Below are positions 17,776-26,673 of a stretch of DNA of 64,000 nt, piece after piece. The translations under genes were made by a program, and so were the position numbers. Origin of the DNA: Pleurocapsa sp. PCC 7319 (GTDB taxonomy: Bacteria > Cyanobacteriota > Cyanobacteriia > Cyanobacteriales > Xenococcaceae); assembly GCF_000332195.1 (NCBI RefSeq), contig NZ_KB235922.1, forward strand, positions 930,001 to 994,000, given 5' to 3'. How positions within the stretch are numbered: position 1 is the stretch's first letter; each line of letters opens with the position of its first letter. Under the pieces are notes generated by a model. That model did not search any database, was not told where the DNA came from, and was given only the letters and a program-made list of their open reading frames with translations.

Positions 17776-18768
17776 TCAAATTAATATACTTAATCGCTTG
17801 GAGAAAAAAATAGATAATATTTGGTTATCGAAAACAGTAATCAGCTTATTTATAAAATCAATCAAAACATAAGGACAGATAAGTATCTGTCTTAAAGCAC
17901 TCAAAAGTTTTTTTTGTTTAAAGTATTCTACTGTACGATAGTAAGCTAGCCTGTTTTTAAAAGTTTTGAGATTTTGATATATTACTTTAAGTAGTTCAGG
18001 ATTTGCTTCAGAAACGTTTTCAAAATTTATAAAGCTTTGAGTTATTTCCCAAGACTGGGCTAAATACTCGGTTGGCTTTCTGCTAGAAAGAGACAGGTCA
18101 CGAATTCGATAATAATAATAGGGATGAGCTATTAGTAAAAAACGCGCTTTCTTGAGCAAACATTGTAAATAAAGCACAAAATCTTCCCCGACACTAATTA
18201 ATTCGTTGTACTCAAGATTGTGTTTGTGCAAAAATTCTCGTTTGATCAAGGGTTTAGTATAGCCATAACTCCATTTTTTGGGAGCATTTATCGGAGCAGG
18301 GCGATCGGTTTGCACGAATCTAGCAGCGTCGATTAATTCCCAAGAGATAATCTGTTGTTGATTTTCTTGTAGCAAAGTACTCCAAGGAGATTTTTCTTGT
18401 TCTCGAACTAAAAATAAATCATCGGCAACCAGATCGGCATTTTGTTCTAATGCAACTTTTAGCAAATTTTCTAACCGTCTAGGTGCATACCAATCGTCTG
18501 AATCGAGAAGAGCAATCCAGTTTCCCTGTGCTCTTCTAATTCCCAAATTGCGAGCGCAACTTACGCCTCTATTTTGCAAATTCTCAATAATTGTGAGTCG
18601 ATGATCATTAAAGCTTCGAGCAATTTTTAGAGTTGAATCGGTTGAAGCATCATCAACTAAAATAATTTCAAAATTGTGGTAAGTTTGCGCAAAAACTGAT
18701 TTTAGAGCTTGAGCGATATAATCTTCACTGTTATACGCAGGTATTACAACTGATACTACTGGTTTCAT
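17776..18768 (-). CDS. Family 2 glycosyltransferase
   Basis: A 330-aa GT-A fold glycosyltransferase from ATG 18768; the longer reading begins with TTG one codon earlier. N-terminal motif VSVVIPAYNSEDYIAQAL, nucleotide-binding LVDDASTDST and the DxD-like ALLDSDDWY mark family GT2. The C-terminus is basic and weakly hydrophobic, suggesting peripheral membrane association. It would add a sugar to the lipid-linked repeat unit before flipping. Donor and acceptor cannot be read from sequence. It is the only clear sugar transferase in the minus-strand polysaccharide block. Confidence 0.9.
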   Translation of the reverse strand: MKPVVSVVIPAYNSEDYIAQALKSVFAQTYHNFEIILVDDASTDSTLKIARSFNDHRLTIIENLQNRGVSCARNLGIRRAQGNWIALLDSDDWYAPRRLENLLKVALEQNADLVADDLFLVREQEKSPWSTLLQENQQQIISWELIDAARFVQTDRPAPINAPKKWSYGYTKPLIKREFLHKHNLEYNELISVGEDFVLYLQCLLKKARFLLIAHPYYYYRIRDLSLSSRKPTEYLAQSWEITQSFINFENVSEANPELLKVIYQNLKTFKNRLAYYRTVEYFKQKKLLSALRQILICPYVLIDFINKLITVFDNQILSIFFSKRLSILI

Positions 18769-18902
18769 CAATCTTGATTGTCCAAATAAAGCATGCTTGT
18801 AACTTACAATCCAAATAATTATTTAATATTTTGTTACTTTGCTTATCGCTCAAATATTAAATATTCATTAAAATTTAAGACATTTTTATGAAGTCATGCC
18901 AA

Positions 18903-20579
18903 CTATACTGAACCAGAAGCATTTTGAAACAAGGTTTTTCCATCAAAATACTGGGGGATTTCTGCGTTCATTAAATTTAAAATGGTGGGAGCTAAATCTA
19001 CGGTCTCACCTGAAGAAAAACCCGTCCCAGCAGGAACATCGGGTCCTTTTGCCAGTAGAAAACCTTGACCTTTATGACCACCGGCACGGCAGTGAGTTAA
19101 CGGACCAACCCGTCCCAATCTTGAACTGTCAACTACATCTGTAATTGGTTCTTGCCATATTACAACTAGGTCTGCATCTGGTAGCTTAGGATTGTCGTCT
19201 AGGGGCGTGGAATGAGTTTTAACTACTTGTTTAACTACTCGATGTCCGTTTCTACCGTCTACAAGGTCATGGAGAATTTCGGTTAATTCTGTACATAAAG
19301 CATCATACTCAGAAGCCTCAACAACTCCATCACGATCTCTTCCCTTGAGGTTAATCCGAATATGACCATTGGTAAATGCTGGTAAAGCAAATGCTTTCAT
19401 TTCTGGCCACAGAGGAGAATACCACATACTGGGCATCCAGCCCATAGCTAATTCCTGCTCTATTGGCTCATCTAATAAGCTATAAGGAGAAAGCAAACCA
19501 TGTTTTGAACCTCTCAAAAATTTTTTATGAGTCCAAGTACGGAATAATTTTTTCAGGGGATTGGGTTCGTAAACTTGACTCCAAATCTCTCCCGGCCAAG
19601 AGTTCCTAATCGGTTTAGTTACAATCGGATCTGGAGTAGAGCCAACTTTACCAGGAGCGATCGCCGCTTTACCAAAGTGAAAGCGATATAGTAACTCTGG
19701 TAATACAGCCATACTTAATAGATCGGTAAAATTGGCTGCCATACCATGAACGGAAAAACATAATACATTAACATCTTGGGGAGCAGACTCTAAAATCTCG
19801 CCAATAGCAGTATCAACTTGCTGATAGACATTTAATACTGGATCGGGTTTAGTTCCTTTGTTACTGAGAAAGTTATATACAGGGTGATCTGCCTGGCTAT
19901 GGTTGTATAAGTCATGACCTACAGTATGAGTTTCCCCAAATACCATCAAAAACAAATCCCATTGTTCCTGTTTTAGTAGTTCACAGGCGATCGCGCAGTG
20001 TCCCTCGATGCTTTGTGTCAAAGCTTCTTGAATCCAAGTGACATATTTAGGGTTCCACCATAAACCATTATCATTATGTAAAACTGGATTTTTGCCGTAT
20101 TTTTGAATAATCTGGTCGAAAATTTCGGGGGGATTAGAAGCGCTCACAGTATAGGGATAATGTCCTCCCCAACCTAAAATTTGCACTCCATTAAGATTAT
20201 TAGTAAGAGTTGTAACGGGAACATCCAAGACTGCTACTTTGTAATTTTCTCCCAGAGCATAAAAAGGAGGATATTCTTGATAGTCATAACCGCTGGTAAC
20301 AATATCACAGACTATTTTGTAATTGTCTGGATTGTAGCTAACAGTATCCCAATAGCCTAAAGTATCAGCACGACATCCTGTAGAAAAAGTTGCCCACAGA
20401 GGCTCTGTGGTCGAATATTCTGTCGGGACACCGCAGTAATTTACTGTATTATCTAAACGTCCATAAATTCCTGCTTGACAAATCCTGCTTAGATTAGGTA
20501 GGTGTCCTGCCGCCATCCAGTCTTCAATTAATCTAGGTTCAGCAGCATCTAAACCAAGCACGATTGTTGATTGTTTCAT
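18903..20579 (-). CDS. Alkaline-phosphatase-superfamily phosphodiesterase-like enzyme
   Basis: A 558-aa protein of the type I phosphodiesterase/nucleotide pyrophosphatase clan. It shows VLGLDAAEP (Asp11), a nucleophile candidate Thr64 in PLWATFSTG, GETHTVGHD (His218, His222), FSVHGM (His278) and a late GGHKGQG His. By eye, the usual metal-ligand Asp of the DHG motif is Val277 and the usual Asp before the His pair is Glu216, so metal binding may be altered; this may be general in its cyanobacterial subfamily. No signal peptide, so it is probably cytosolic. Located between GT2 and the tyrosine kinase, it may act on a glycan or nucleotide-sugar intermediate (inference). Confidence 0.8.
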   Translation of the reverse strand: MKQSTIVLGLDAAEPRLIEDWMAAGHLPNLSRICQAGIYGRLDNTVNYCGVPTEYSTTEPLWATFSTGCRADTLGYWDTVSYNPDNYKIVCDIVTSGYDYQEYPPFYALGENYKVAVLDVPVTTLTNNLNGVQILGWGGHYPYTVSASNPPEIFDQIIQKYGKNPVLHNDNGLWWNPKYVTWIQEALTQSIEGHCAIACELLKQEQWDLFLMVFGETHTVGHDLYNHSQADHPVYNFLSNKGTKPDPVLNVYQQVDTAIGEILESAPQDVNVLCFSVHGMAANFTDLLSMAVLPELLYRFHFGKAAIAPGKVGSTPDPIVTKPIRNSWPGEIWSQVYEPNPLKKLFRTWTHKKFLRGSKHGLLSPYSLLDEPIEQELAMGWMPSMWYSPLWPEMKAFALPAFTNGHIRINLKGRDRDGVVEASEYDALCTELTEILHDLVDGRNGHRVVKQVVKTHSTPLDDNPKLPDADLVVIWQEPITDVVDSSRLGRVGPLTHCRAGGHKGQGFLLAKGPDVPAGTGFSSGETVDLAPTILNLMNAEIPQYFDGKTLFQNASGSV

Positions 20580-20661
20580 TTTATGATGTATGAGAGCAGC
20601 TCCAAGTAATTGTTAATTCCTAAGGGATACGAATAAAATAGCAAAATTATATTATGTAATT

Positions 20662-22854
20662 TTAAGCAGTCGCTGTCTTGGAATGGGTGCTTTCTGAGGG
20701 TTTAGAAAAATAGTTTTTACTATATTTCGCATGATAAGAATAGCGATCAAACTCATTCGGTTTGACACCATTGATAACCATCCCTAAAACCTTTTGGGAT
20801 AGGTTGGCATTAGTTATAGTTTCCTGCGCCAATTCAGCACTTTCAGTTTCGACTATGCCTGGTCTAGTTACAAATAAAATCCCATCGGCTAGTTTACTGA
20901 GGGTTAAGACATCTGCTGTTACAGATAATGGAGGGGCATCAATAACCACCAGATCATATTCTTTTCTAGCCATTGCAACTAATTCGCTCATTTCTAGTGA
21001 ATCTAACAATGCCAGAGGATTAGGGGCAATTGTTCCTGAGGTTAGTAAGTCTAGTTGCTTCATTGGCTGAACCACCACCTGAGATATGGATTTCTTGTGC
21101 GCTACTATATCTTTGACTCCCGCTCGATTACTCACTTGCCATAGTTCATGTTGTGAAGCTTTTCTTAAATCACCGTCAATAATCATAACTTTACGACCTA
21201 ACTGAGCCATTGCTGCTGCTAAATTGGCGGTAACCGTTGATTTTCCTTCTCCTGGAACTGAGCTAGTCATCAAAATAACTTTAGGTTGTCGTTTTATAGA
21301 CAAAAATTTCAAGTTAGTTTGAATCATACGATAAATTTCGCTGGCAAAGGAATCCGGCTCCCTTTGAACGACAATTCCTCTTTGACTATCTTGAAGGGAG
21401 TCTAAGGGAATAATACCTAGAACTTGATAAGTAAACTTTTGCTTGACTTCGGGAATAGTTTTAAGAGTGCGATCCTGCATCTCAAGCAAAATTGCTGTCA
21501 GATTAGAGAGGAAGAGTCCCATCAATACTCCTAAAGCCATTAATGCCATTCTTCCCGTACTACCTTCTTCGGGAACTTTACCCAATTCTATGACCTCAGC
21601 ATTACCTGTTTGTTGATTGATCAATAATTCCAGTTCTTGCTTGTTACCCAACAAAGTGCTGTAGGTAGAACGGGCACTGTCAACCTCACGTAATAATGAT
21701 TGCTCCTGTTTCTCCAATCTAGGTATGTCTTTGGCTCGATCTAGATAGACTTGCTGATATTGATATAGAGAAGCTAGTTCTGTCTGTAAACTTAACTCCT
21801 CTATCTTGAGACCAATAAATTTTTCTAACTGATTTTCCTTAAGATTTCCGCTTTGGAGTAACCCCTCAGAAACTTGAGCTCCTACATATTGACGAATCAA
21901 TTGTTGCAGTTGAGCATTTAAATTTTCTTTTTTCTCATTTAGGCTAGCAACGGCTGGGTGGTTATCTTTAAACCTCTGGCGTTCTTGAGATAATTGCGTT
22001 TCTGTAGCACCTAACTGCTCCAGAATACTTTGTACTTGGGGAGTACTACCTAGTTGATTAGCAGCGATCGCTTGTTTTAAATCTAAGCCTAATTGGTTTT
22101 GCAAACTACTAGTCTGAGCCTTCTTACCCTGAAGATCAGCTCCGACAGAGGAAATCTGACGGTTGAGATTTCCCAGTTCCGTGACTAAAATTCTTTTTTC
22201 CTCTTTGAGATCTACAACTTGATTTTTTTCATAAAAATCCTGTAAGCGAGATTCTAAAGATTGAAGTTTACCCTCTATTTTAGGAATAGTATTAGTAATA
22301 AAACTGTCGGCATTAACAGTAGCAGATTGATTACTAATCGCCTGTTCTTTAATATATATATCCATCAAGGCGTTTACAACTTTAGAAGCAGTAACAGGGT
22401 CTTGATCTCGATAGCTTAAGGAAATAACATCAGTTCCACCTACAATTTCTACATTCAATCGTTTCTCTAACTCTTTAGTATTGAGAGGATTTCCTTCTTC
22501 ATCTTCTAACTTAAGCTGATCGATAGTTTGTTGCAAAACTGGCTGAGAAGTTATGCGCAACTCCTCTGTACTTAGAGGCGTTTGATCGTTTAATAATGAA
22601 CTAAACTGGTTTGTATCTTCGCCAATATCAACTAAAGATCCTACTGGGTTCTTTTTGAAAAGAATTTTTCCTTCTGACTTGTACGTTTTTTCTAAGAAAC
22701 TACTCAGAAAAGCCGTTGTACCAACCGTGAAAACAAAAACAGCAAAGGCTGGAACCCAACGTCGTTTTAGTTTTAATAAATATTCTCCTATATTGATGTC
22801 AAGCTCTTCTCGCTTGTTAAGATAAGCTCCTTTATCTTTTTGAAAATTAGCCAT
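20662..22854 (-). CDS. Wzc-type polysaccharide co-polymerase / tyrosine autokinase
   Basis: A 730-aa inner-membrane protein that controls polysaccharide chain length and export. Order: Wzz-type chain-length domain with a first membrane helix near residues 33-55; long periplasmic coiled coils (190-420); second helix near 435-455; cytosolic BY-kinase with Walker A VPGEGKSTVTANLA, Walker A' VMIIDGDLR and Walker B LVVIDAPP. The C-terminus carries a Tyr cluster (DRYSYHAKYSKNYF), the usual autophosphorylation site. Length is normal for fused Wzc proteins. It is the first gene of the polysaccharide block; a 519-bp spacer with its promoter lies upstream. Confidence 0.95.
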   Translation of the reverse strand: MANFQKDKGAYLNKREELDINIGEYLLKLKRRWVPAFAVFVFTVGTTAFLSSFLEKTYKSEGKILFKKNPVGSLVDIGEDTNQFSSLLNDQTPLSTEELRITSQPVLQQTIDQLKLEDEEGNPLNTKELEKRLNVEIVGGTDVISLSYRDQDPVTASKVVNALMDIYIKEQAISNQSATVNADSFITNTIPKIEGKLQSLESRLQDFYEKNQVVDLKEEKRILVTELGNLNRQISSVGADLQGKKAQTSSLQNQLGLDLKQAIAANQLGSTPQVQSILEQLGATETQLSQERQRFKDNHPAVASLNEKKENLNAQLQQLIRQYVGAQVSEGLLQSGNLKENQLEKFIGLKIEELSLQTELASLYQYQQVYLDRAKDIPRLEKQEQSLLREVDSARSTYSTLLGNKQELELLINQQTGNAEVIELGKVPEEGSTGRMALMALGVLMGLFLSNLTAILLEMQDRTLKTIPEVKQKFTYQVLGIIPLDSLQDSQRGIVVQREPDSFASEIYRMIQTNLKFLSIKRQPKVILMTSSVPGEGKSTVTANLAAAMAQLGRKVMIIDGDLRKASQHELWQVSNRAGVKDIVAHKKSISQVVVQPMKQLDLLTSGTIAPNPLALLDSLEMSELVAMARKEYDLVVIDAPPLSVTADVLTLSKLADGILFVTRPGIVETESAELAQETITNANLSQKVLGMVINGVKPNEFDRYSYHAKYSKNYFSKPSESTHSKTATA

Positions 22855-23373
22855 AAGTGTTTTTCCTTATATAATTTAAACTATTTCGCACCTTTACTTT
22901 AAATTAATTAATCCCATAGTATTTACTGTTATAAAAAATTTATAGGCGATAAGACAGGTGAGAATCTTAAAGTTTTAGTGAAGTTAAGGTCAAATAATAT
23001 AAAAATATTAAAAAGTAACTTGACATACAATATTAGTTAACAGGTTAGCTTTGATTATATTCTTAGGATCAATTAACAATTAATTACGGTTTACTTAAAA
23101 ATTTTAATTTAGCTTTATAGGCCTTATCAGATAAATGTTTATAGTTAGACTCATGAGAACCGAATCTCAATCAAGTTTTACTATTAGAAAACTATTTTAG
23201 ATGAAAACACTTAGTTATGACTATTGTTGAAGTGGAACAACAAATATATAATTACGTCTTTTTATCTAATAAGATTTAACAGTGATTTGATTTATTAGAG
23301 TCTTTAGCTAATTCTAAATTATATTTTATATTCTATATTCATTTTCGTTACGCTCGGCAGGTTTTGGATCACA
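22855..23373. other. Divergent promoter region, 519 bp
   Basis: Very AT-rich spacer upstream of the Wzc-type gene and of the small secreted protein. No open frame of note, no RNA gene and no tandem repeat recognised. Confidence 0.5.
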
Positions 23374-23847
23374 ATGGCAAGATTTCATTTTTTAGCTTCA
23401 CAAATGAATAAATTACTAAAAATCAATATATTCCACTGTTTAATTTTAAGCGTAGTTAGTTTACCTACAAATTACGAAATGGTTGTCGCCGAGACTATTG
23501 ATGTAAAAAAAATATCAGTTAAGTCCAATCAGGCGATCAAAGGTCAATCTGGAGGCTCAGTTGATAGTCAAGGTTGTGGTTTTATCGCCGTTACACCTAA
23601 CCATCAAATGAATGTTGAGGAAAGAATAGGTTATATGCGATTGACGGTACAAGCAACAGGTGGTCAGCCTACTTTGTTGGTCTTAGGACCTAATTTGGGG
23701 GATCGTTTTTGTGTATTAGGAGATGAAGTTTCGGGATTAAAACCTGAAATTTCAGGTGTTTGGGAAGTAGGAAACTACCAAATATTTGTTGGCGATCTCC
23801 TTGGAGAACAACACCAATTTACTTTGGATATTTCTACTGATAACTAA
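23374..23847 (+). CDS. Small secreted beta-rich protein
   Basis: Protein of 157 aa from ATG 23374, or 147 aa from ATG 23404, which places the hydrophobic signal segment (KINIFHCLILSVVSL) near the N-terminus and a VVA-type cleavage site after it. The mature part has a Gly-Cys-Gly, a second Cys in DRFCVLG and a pattern of short beta strands (PTLLVLGP, VWEVGNYQIFVGD) resembling PPC-like or jelly-roll secreted domains. I do not recognise a named family with certainty. It diverges from the polysaccharide block and may be periplasmic. No enzyme motif is seen. Confidence 0.65.
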   Translation: MARFHFLASQMNKLLKINIFHCLILSVVSLPTNYEMVVAETIDVKKISVKSNQAIKGQSGGSVDSQGCGFIAVTPNHQMNVEERIGYMRLTVQATGGQPTLLVLGPNLGDRFCVLGDEVSGLKPEISGVWEVGNYQIFVGDLLGEQHQFTLDISTDN

Positions 23848-23858
23848 ATGATAATTAC

Positions 23859-24266
23859 TTAATCTCCTTGATCGATACTCTTAACAGAGACCTCTATTGC
23901 ATCTACGTCAATCGTTCCAGGGGGAGTCAGTCTACTAAAATGGCCTGCTTCTATGTGTAATCTCTCTCCACAGCTCGGACAGTTAAATTCTGTATTTTTA
24001 AATCCCGTAAATTCATAGTTACATACGGGACATTTATCTTGAATCAATTTTCGCTTTAACCACCACTGAAACCCCCAAAAAGCAATCACAGGGGCAATAA
24101 AAAGTAAAGCTAATAAAATTAAAAAGCCGTTGAGCACCCAACCAAGACCAACACTAGTTAATAGGAAAGCAAAGAGAATCAGACTTAGCCAACAACCAAG
24201 ACCAGATGTATTGTATTGAAGTAATTTATTAAACCGTTCATTCACTGTGATTAGACCCTCTTTCAT
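23859..24266 (-). CDS. Membrane protein with C-terminal zinc ribbon
   Basis: A 135-aa protein with two adjacent membrane helices (about 20-68) and a C-terminal zinc ribbon formed by CPVC and CPSC, about 20 residues apart. The tail is acidic. This is the general form of small cyanobacterial zinc-ribbon membrane proteins with no assigned role. It ends 12 bp from the convergent secreted-protein gene. Zinc binding is inferred from the four Cys. Confidence 0.75.
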   Translation of the reverse strand: MKEGLITVNERFNKLLQYNTSGLGCWLSLILFAFLLTSVGLGWVLNGFLILLALLFIAPVIAFWGFQWWLKRKLIQDKCPVCNYEFTGFKNTEFNCPSCGERLHIEAGHFSRLTPPGTIDVDAIEVSVKSIDQGD

Positions 24267-24453
24267 TGAGAGTTTGAGGATTTTGTTTTCTAATTTTAGT
24301 TTAACTTGACCTCAACCAAGCAATCACAGCTACACTATATTGGCAACATAGTGTAACTGTAATTCTCCAAAATATTTCTGGTTTGATGCTCAGAAATAAA
24401 CGAAGCTTCGCTCCTAACTGTCAGTCCCAGCCTTTTACTTAACTAAACTTTAG

Positions 24454-24485
24454 AGCTGAAAGCTAATAGCTGATAGCTGACAGCT
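24454..24485. repeat. Heptamer STRR (AGCTGAT-type, about 5 units)
   Basis: Units AGCTGAA, AGCTAAT, AGCTGAT, AGCTGAC, then a partial AGCT. Same family as the tracts at 4748 and 4981. Confidence 0.8.
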
Positions 24486-24504
24486 TTAAAAGATAAATAA
24501 GTTC

Positions 24505-25596
24505 TTATACTGCTGGTTTATGACCAATCCAGTACTTACTCACAAAGTGATTTTCTACTTGAATATTCTTAAATCCAGCAACTTCTAAACGCTCTTCCAG
24601 ATTGTCTGTCGTGTAATGTCGGTAATAGGGTTCGTGGAAAATAGCAGGGAAGTTATTCATTATAGTTTGAAAATCAGGGGAATCGATCGCCTGCATCGAA
24701 TCACAAATGATAAATACTCCCCCTGGCTGTAGAACACGGAATGCCTCGTTAATCACCTGTTGTCTAGCTGCCGCAGGTAATTCATGGAAAAGGAAGACCG
24801 AAGTCAAACCATGAAAATAGTTATCTAAATAAGGCAATGCTTCAGCGTTAGCTTGAAGTAGCTGAGGTAATTCTCCTGATATTTCCGATAACAACTGATT
24901 GGCTTTGCGCAGATAGGCTGGAGATAAGTCGGTACCGAATAAAGATACTTTTGGTAAAGTACCGCGAATCATCCTTAAGGTTCGCCCTGTTCCGCAAGCT
25001 ACATCGAGTACCTTTAACTGCTGGGAGGGTAGACTAGCAAAAGTTTCTAATCCTTGCTTAAGCGGTGCTAGGATTCGGCGACGCATGGCATCAGCAGCAC
25101 CATTAAAGAGAATTTCCACCTGTAAATCATAGAGATTAGCTGACATATCGCTGAGATAGCCGTCAGTTTGATAATGGAAATTTTGTAAATAATAGTCAGG
25201 ATAACCAGATTTGTCTATTGCATCATCAAATCTTTGATAGTCTTTTTGTTGTATTCTTTCCCAAATTTTCAGCAGATCTAGCCACATTTCTGGATAATAC
25301 CGGAAGAAATCTGACCAAGGATTATCAAACAGCAAACTACTAGGGTAAATTTTTCGTCGGGCATCTTGCCAATCTTGCTCTTCTAGCTTTTTGAGCTTTG
25401 TCTGGAGCTTCGTCAATACTTCAGGCAGAAGGGGTTGACTTTTACTTTTCTGTTCAGGAATTACGGTATGGGTAAGGCGATCGCTTGCCTGCTTGTGAAG
25501 AAAAGCAAATATTTTTTTACTTTCTTGAAAGCCTTGGTAGGCCAACTTATTTAAAGGGTCGGGGATAAATTGCTCAAAGTTCGGTGTTGATTGCAT
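24505..25596 (-). CDS. Class I SAM-dependent methyltransferase
   Basis: A 363-aa protein with an N-terminal helical extension of about 190 residues and a C-terminal Rossmann-type methyltransferase domain. Motif I is LDVACGTGRTLRMI, with FGTDLSPAYL, LQANAEALPY and VLQPGGVFIICD following in order (the ubiE/small-molecule type). The extension contains Trp- and Tyr-rich segments such as DNPWSDFFRYYPEMW. Cyanobacterial homologues keep this arrangement. Substrate unknown. It stands alone, preceded by a spacer on the nitroreductase side. Confidence 0.85.
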   Translation of the reverse strand: MQSTPNFEQFIPDPLNKLAYQGFQESKKIFAFLHKQASDRLTHTVIPEQKSKSQPLLPEVLTKLQTKLKKLEEQDWQDARRKIYPSSLLFDNPWSDFFRYYPEMWLDLLKIWERIQQKDYQRFDDAIDKSGYPDYYLQNFHYQTDGYLSDMSANLYDLQVEILFNGAADAMRRRILAPLKQGLETFASLPSQQLKVLDVACGTGRTLRMIRGTLPKVSLFGTDLSPAYLRKANQLLSEISGELPQLLQANAEALPYLDNYFHGLTSVFLFHELPAAARQQVINEAFRVLQPGGVFIICDSMQAIDSPDFQTIMNNFPAIFHEPYYRHYTTDNLEERLEVAGFKNIQVENHFVSKYWIGHKPAV

Positions 25597-25743
25597 GGAT
25601 GTCGATTAAGATAATGGCACTTTGCCAGAGTTAATTGGATTTACTGGCTAAGAAAAATGAAGTTTTGTTTGTTTTTGTAAAAATATTATCTTAAGTATAA
25701 TCAATCAAATCTCCACAGCACAGGATAATTTTGAGAATTTAGA

Positions 25744-25780
25744 ATAAAAAATAGGGACTCCATAATTATGGTAAGTCCCT
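25744..25780 (-). terminator. Terminator of the nitroreductase gene
   Basis: On the minus strand, AGGGACT / AGTCCCT stem with an inner CCATAATTATGG palindrome, followed by ATTTTTTATT, about 30 bp after the stop codon. Confidence 0.8.
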
Positions 25781-25809
25781 TGGTCATTTAAGAAGCCAGA
25801 CTAAGAATA

Positions 25810-26472
25810 TTAATCCACATATTCCACTACATCTTCAGTAGCAAAACGAACTTTAGGTTTATCAGCATATTTATCATCGGCAGCACGATAACCTGCTGGA
25901 CAGAGAACAACTGAACTATATCCCTTGGCTGCTAATCCCAAGACTTTATCGTATTGTCCAGGGACAAAGCCTTCCATCGGCAAGGTGTCAATTCCCAGCA
26001 TCGCTGCACAGGTCATAAAAAATCCTAGAGCAATATAGGTTTGTTTTGCCGCCCAATGATTGACATCAAAGCCTGAATCAATAGGCTGCTTTAAAAAACC
26101 TTTAATGACATTGGCAAACCCTTCTAGATCTTCAACAGCTACTTGCTGCACTTCTGCCATTCTCTGGATGTAATGATCTACATCTGATGCATTGAGGTCT
26201 TTCTTAATTGCCAATACGACTAGATGAGAAGCTTCTACTACTGGGGTTTGCCCCCAAGAATACTCTAAGAGTTTTTGACGTATTTCTGGGTTACGAACCA
26301 CAAAAAATTTCCAAGGTTGCAATCCAAAAGAAGAAGGAGATAATACGAGGCTCTGTTCTAGGATTTTCCAGACTGACTCGGGAATTTTCCTTGTCGGATC
26401 AAATTTCTTAGTAGCATAACGCCACTGAAGTTGTTGAAGGACTTGTTCGGGAGTCAAAACTGCGTTGCTCAT
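25810..26472 (-). CDS. Nitroreductase family NAD(P)H-dependent oxidoreductase
   Basis: A 220-aa flavoenzyme of the NfsB/nitroreductase family, usually an FMN-bound homodimer that reduces nitro or quinone substrates with NAD(P)H. Recognisable parts are the N-terminal RYATKKFDPTRKIPE, SPSSFGLQPWKFFVV (FMN-binding) and the C-terminal LCPAGYRAADDKYADKPKVR. Length is standard. It is monocistronic with its own terminator. Its upstream region abuts a 119-bp mobile repeat 66 bp ahead of the start, which could affect its promoter. Confidence 0.93.
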   Translation of the reverse strand: MSNAVLTPEQVLQQLQWRYATKKFDPTRKIPESVWKILEQSLVLSPSSFGLQPWKFFVVRNPEIRQKLLEYSWGQTPVVEASHLVVLAIKKDLNASDVDHYIQRMAEVQQVAVEDLEGFANVIKGFLKQPIDSGFDVNHWAAKQTYIALGFFMTCAAMLGIDTLPMEGFVPGQYDKVLGLAAKGYSSVVLCPAGYRAADDKYADKPKVRFATEDVVEYVD

Positions 26473-26537
26473 AGGGAAAAAACTAAATTTTGTTTAGTCT
26501 ATAAGATAAAACAATTCAATTTTGTATGTCAGGTGTC

Positions 26538-26656
26538 ATATCAAGTTCGGTTGAATACTTAAATTAAGAATGAGGTCAAGTAATAAGTAACAAGTAATAA
26601 GTTTTTCAGGTCTGCAATAAGCCTGTTTATTTCAATTAATTATCCGTACTTGATAT
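26538..26656. mobile_element. MITE-like element, copy 1 (119 bp)
   Basis: Ends are inverted repeats ATATCAAGTTCGG and CCGTACTTGATAT, 12 of 13 matching. The interior carries an AAGTAAT-type heptamer tract. It is 118/119 identical to the copy at 61883-62001. No coding capacity. TA at both ends fits a TA target duplication as in IS630/Tc1-type elements (inference). Confidence 0.85.
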
Positions 26657-26673
26657 CACGCGTGACAGCTTAT

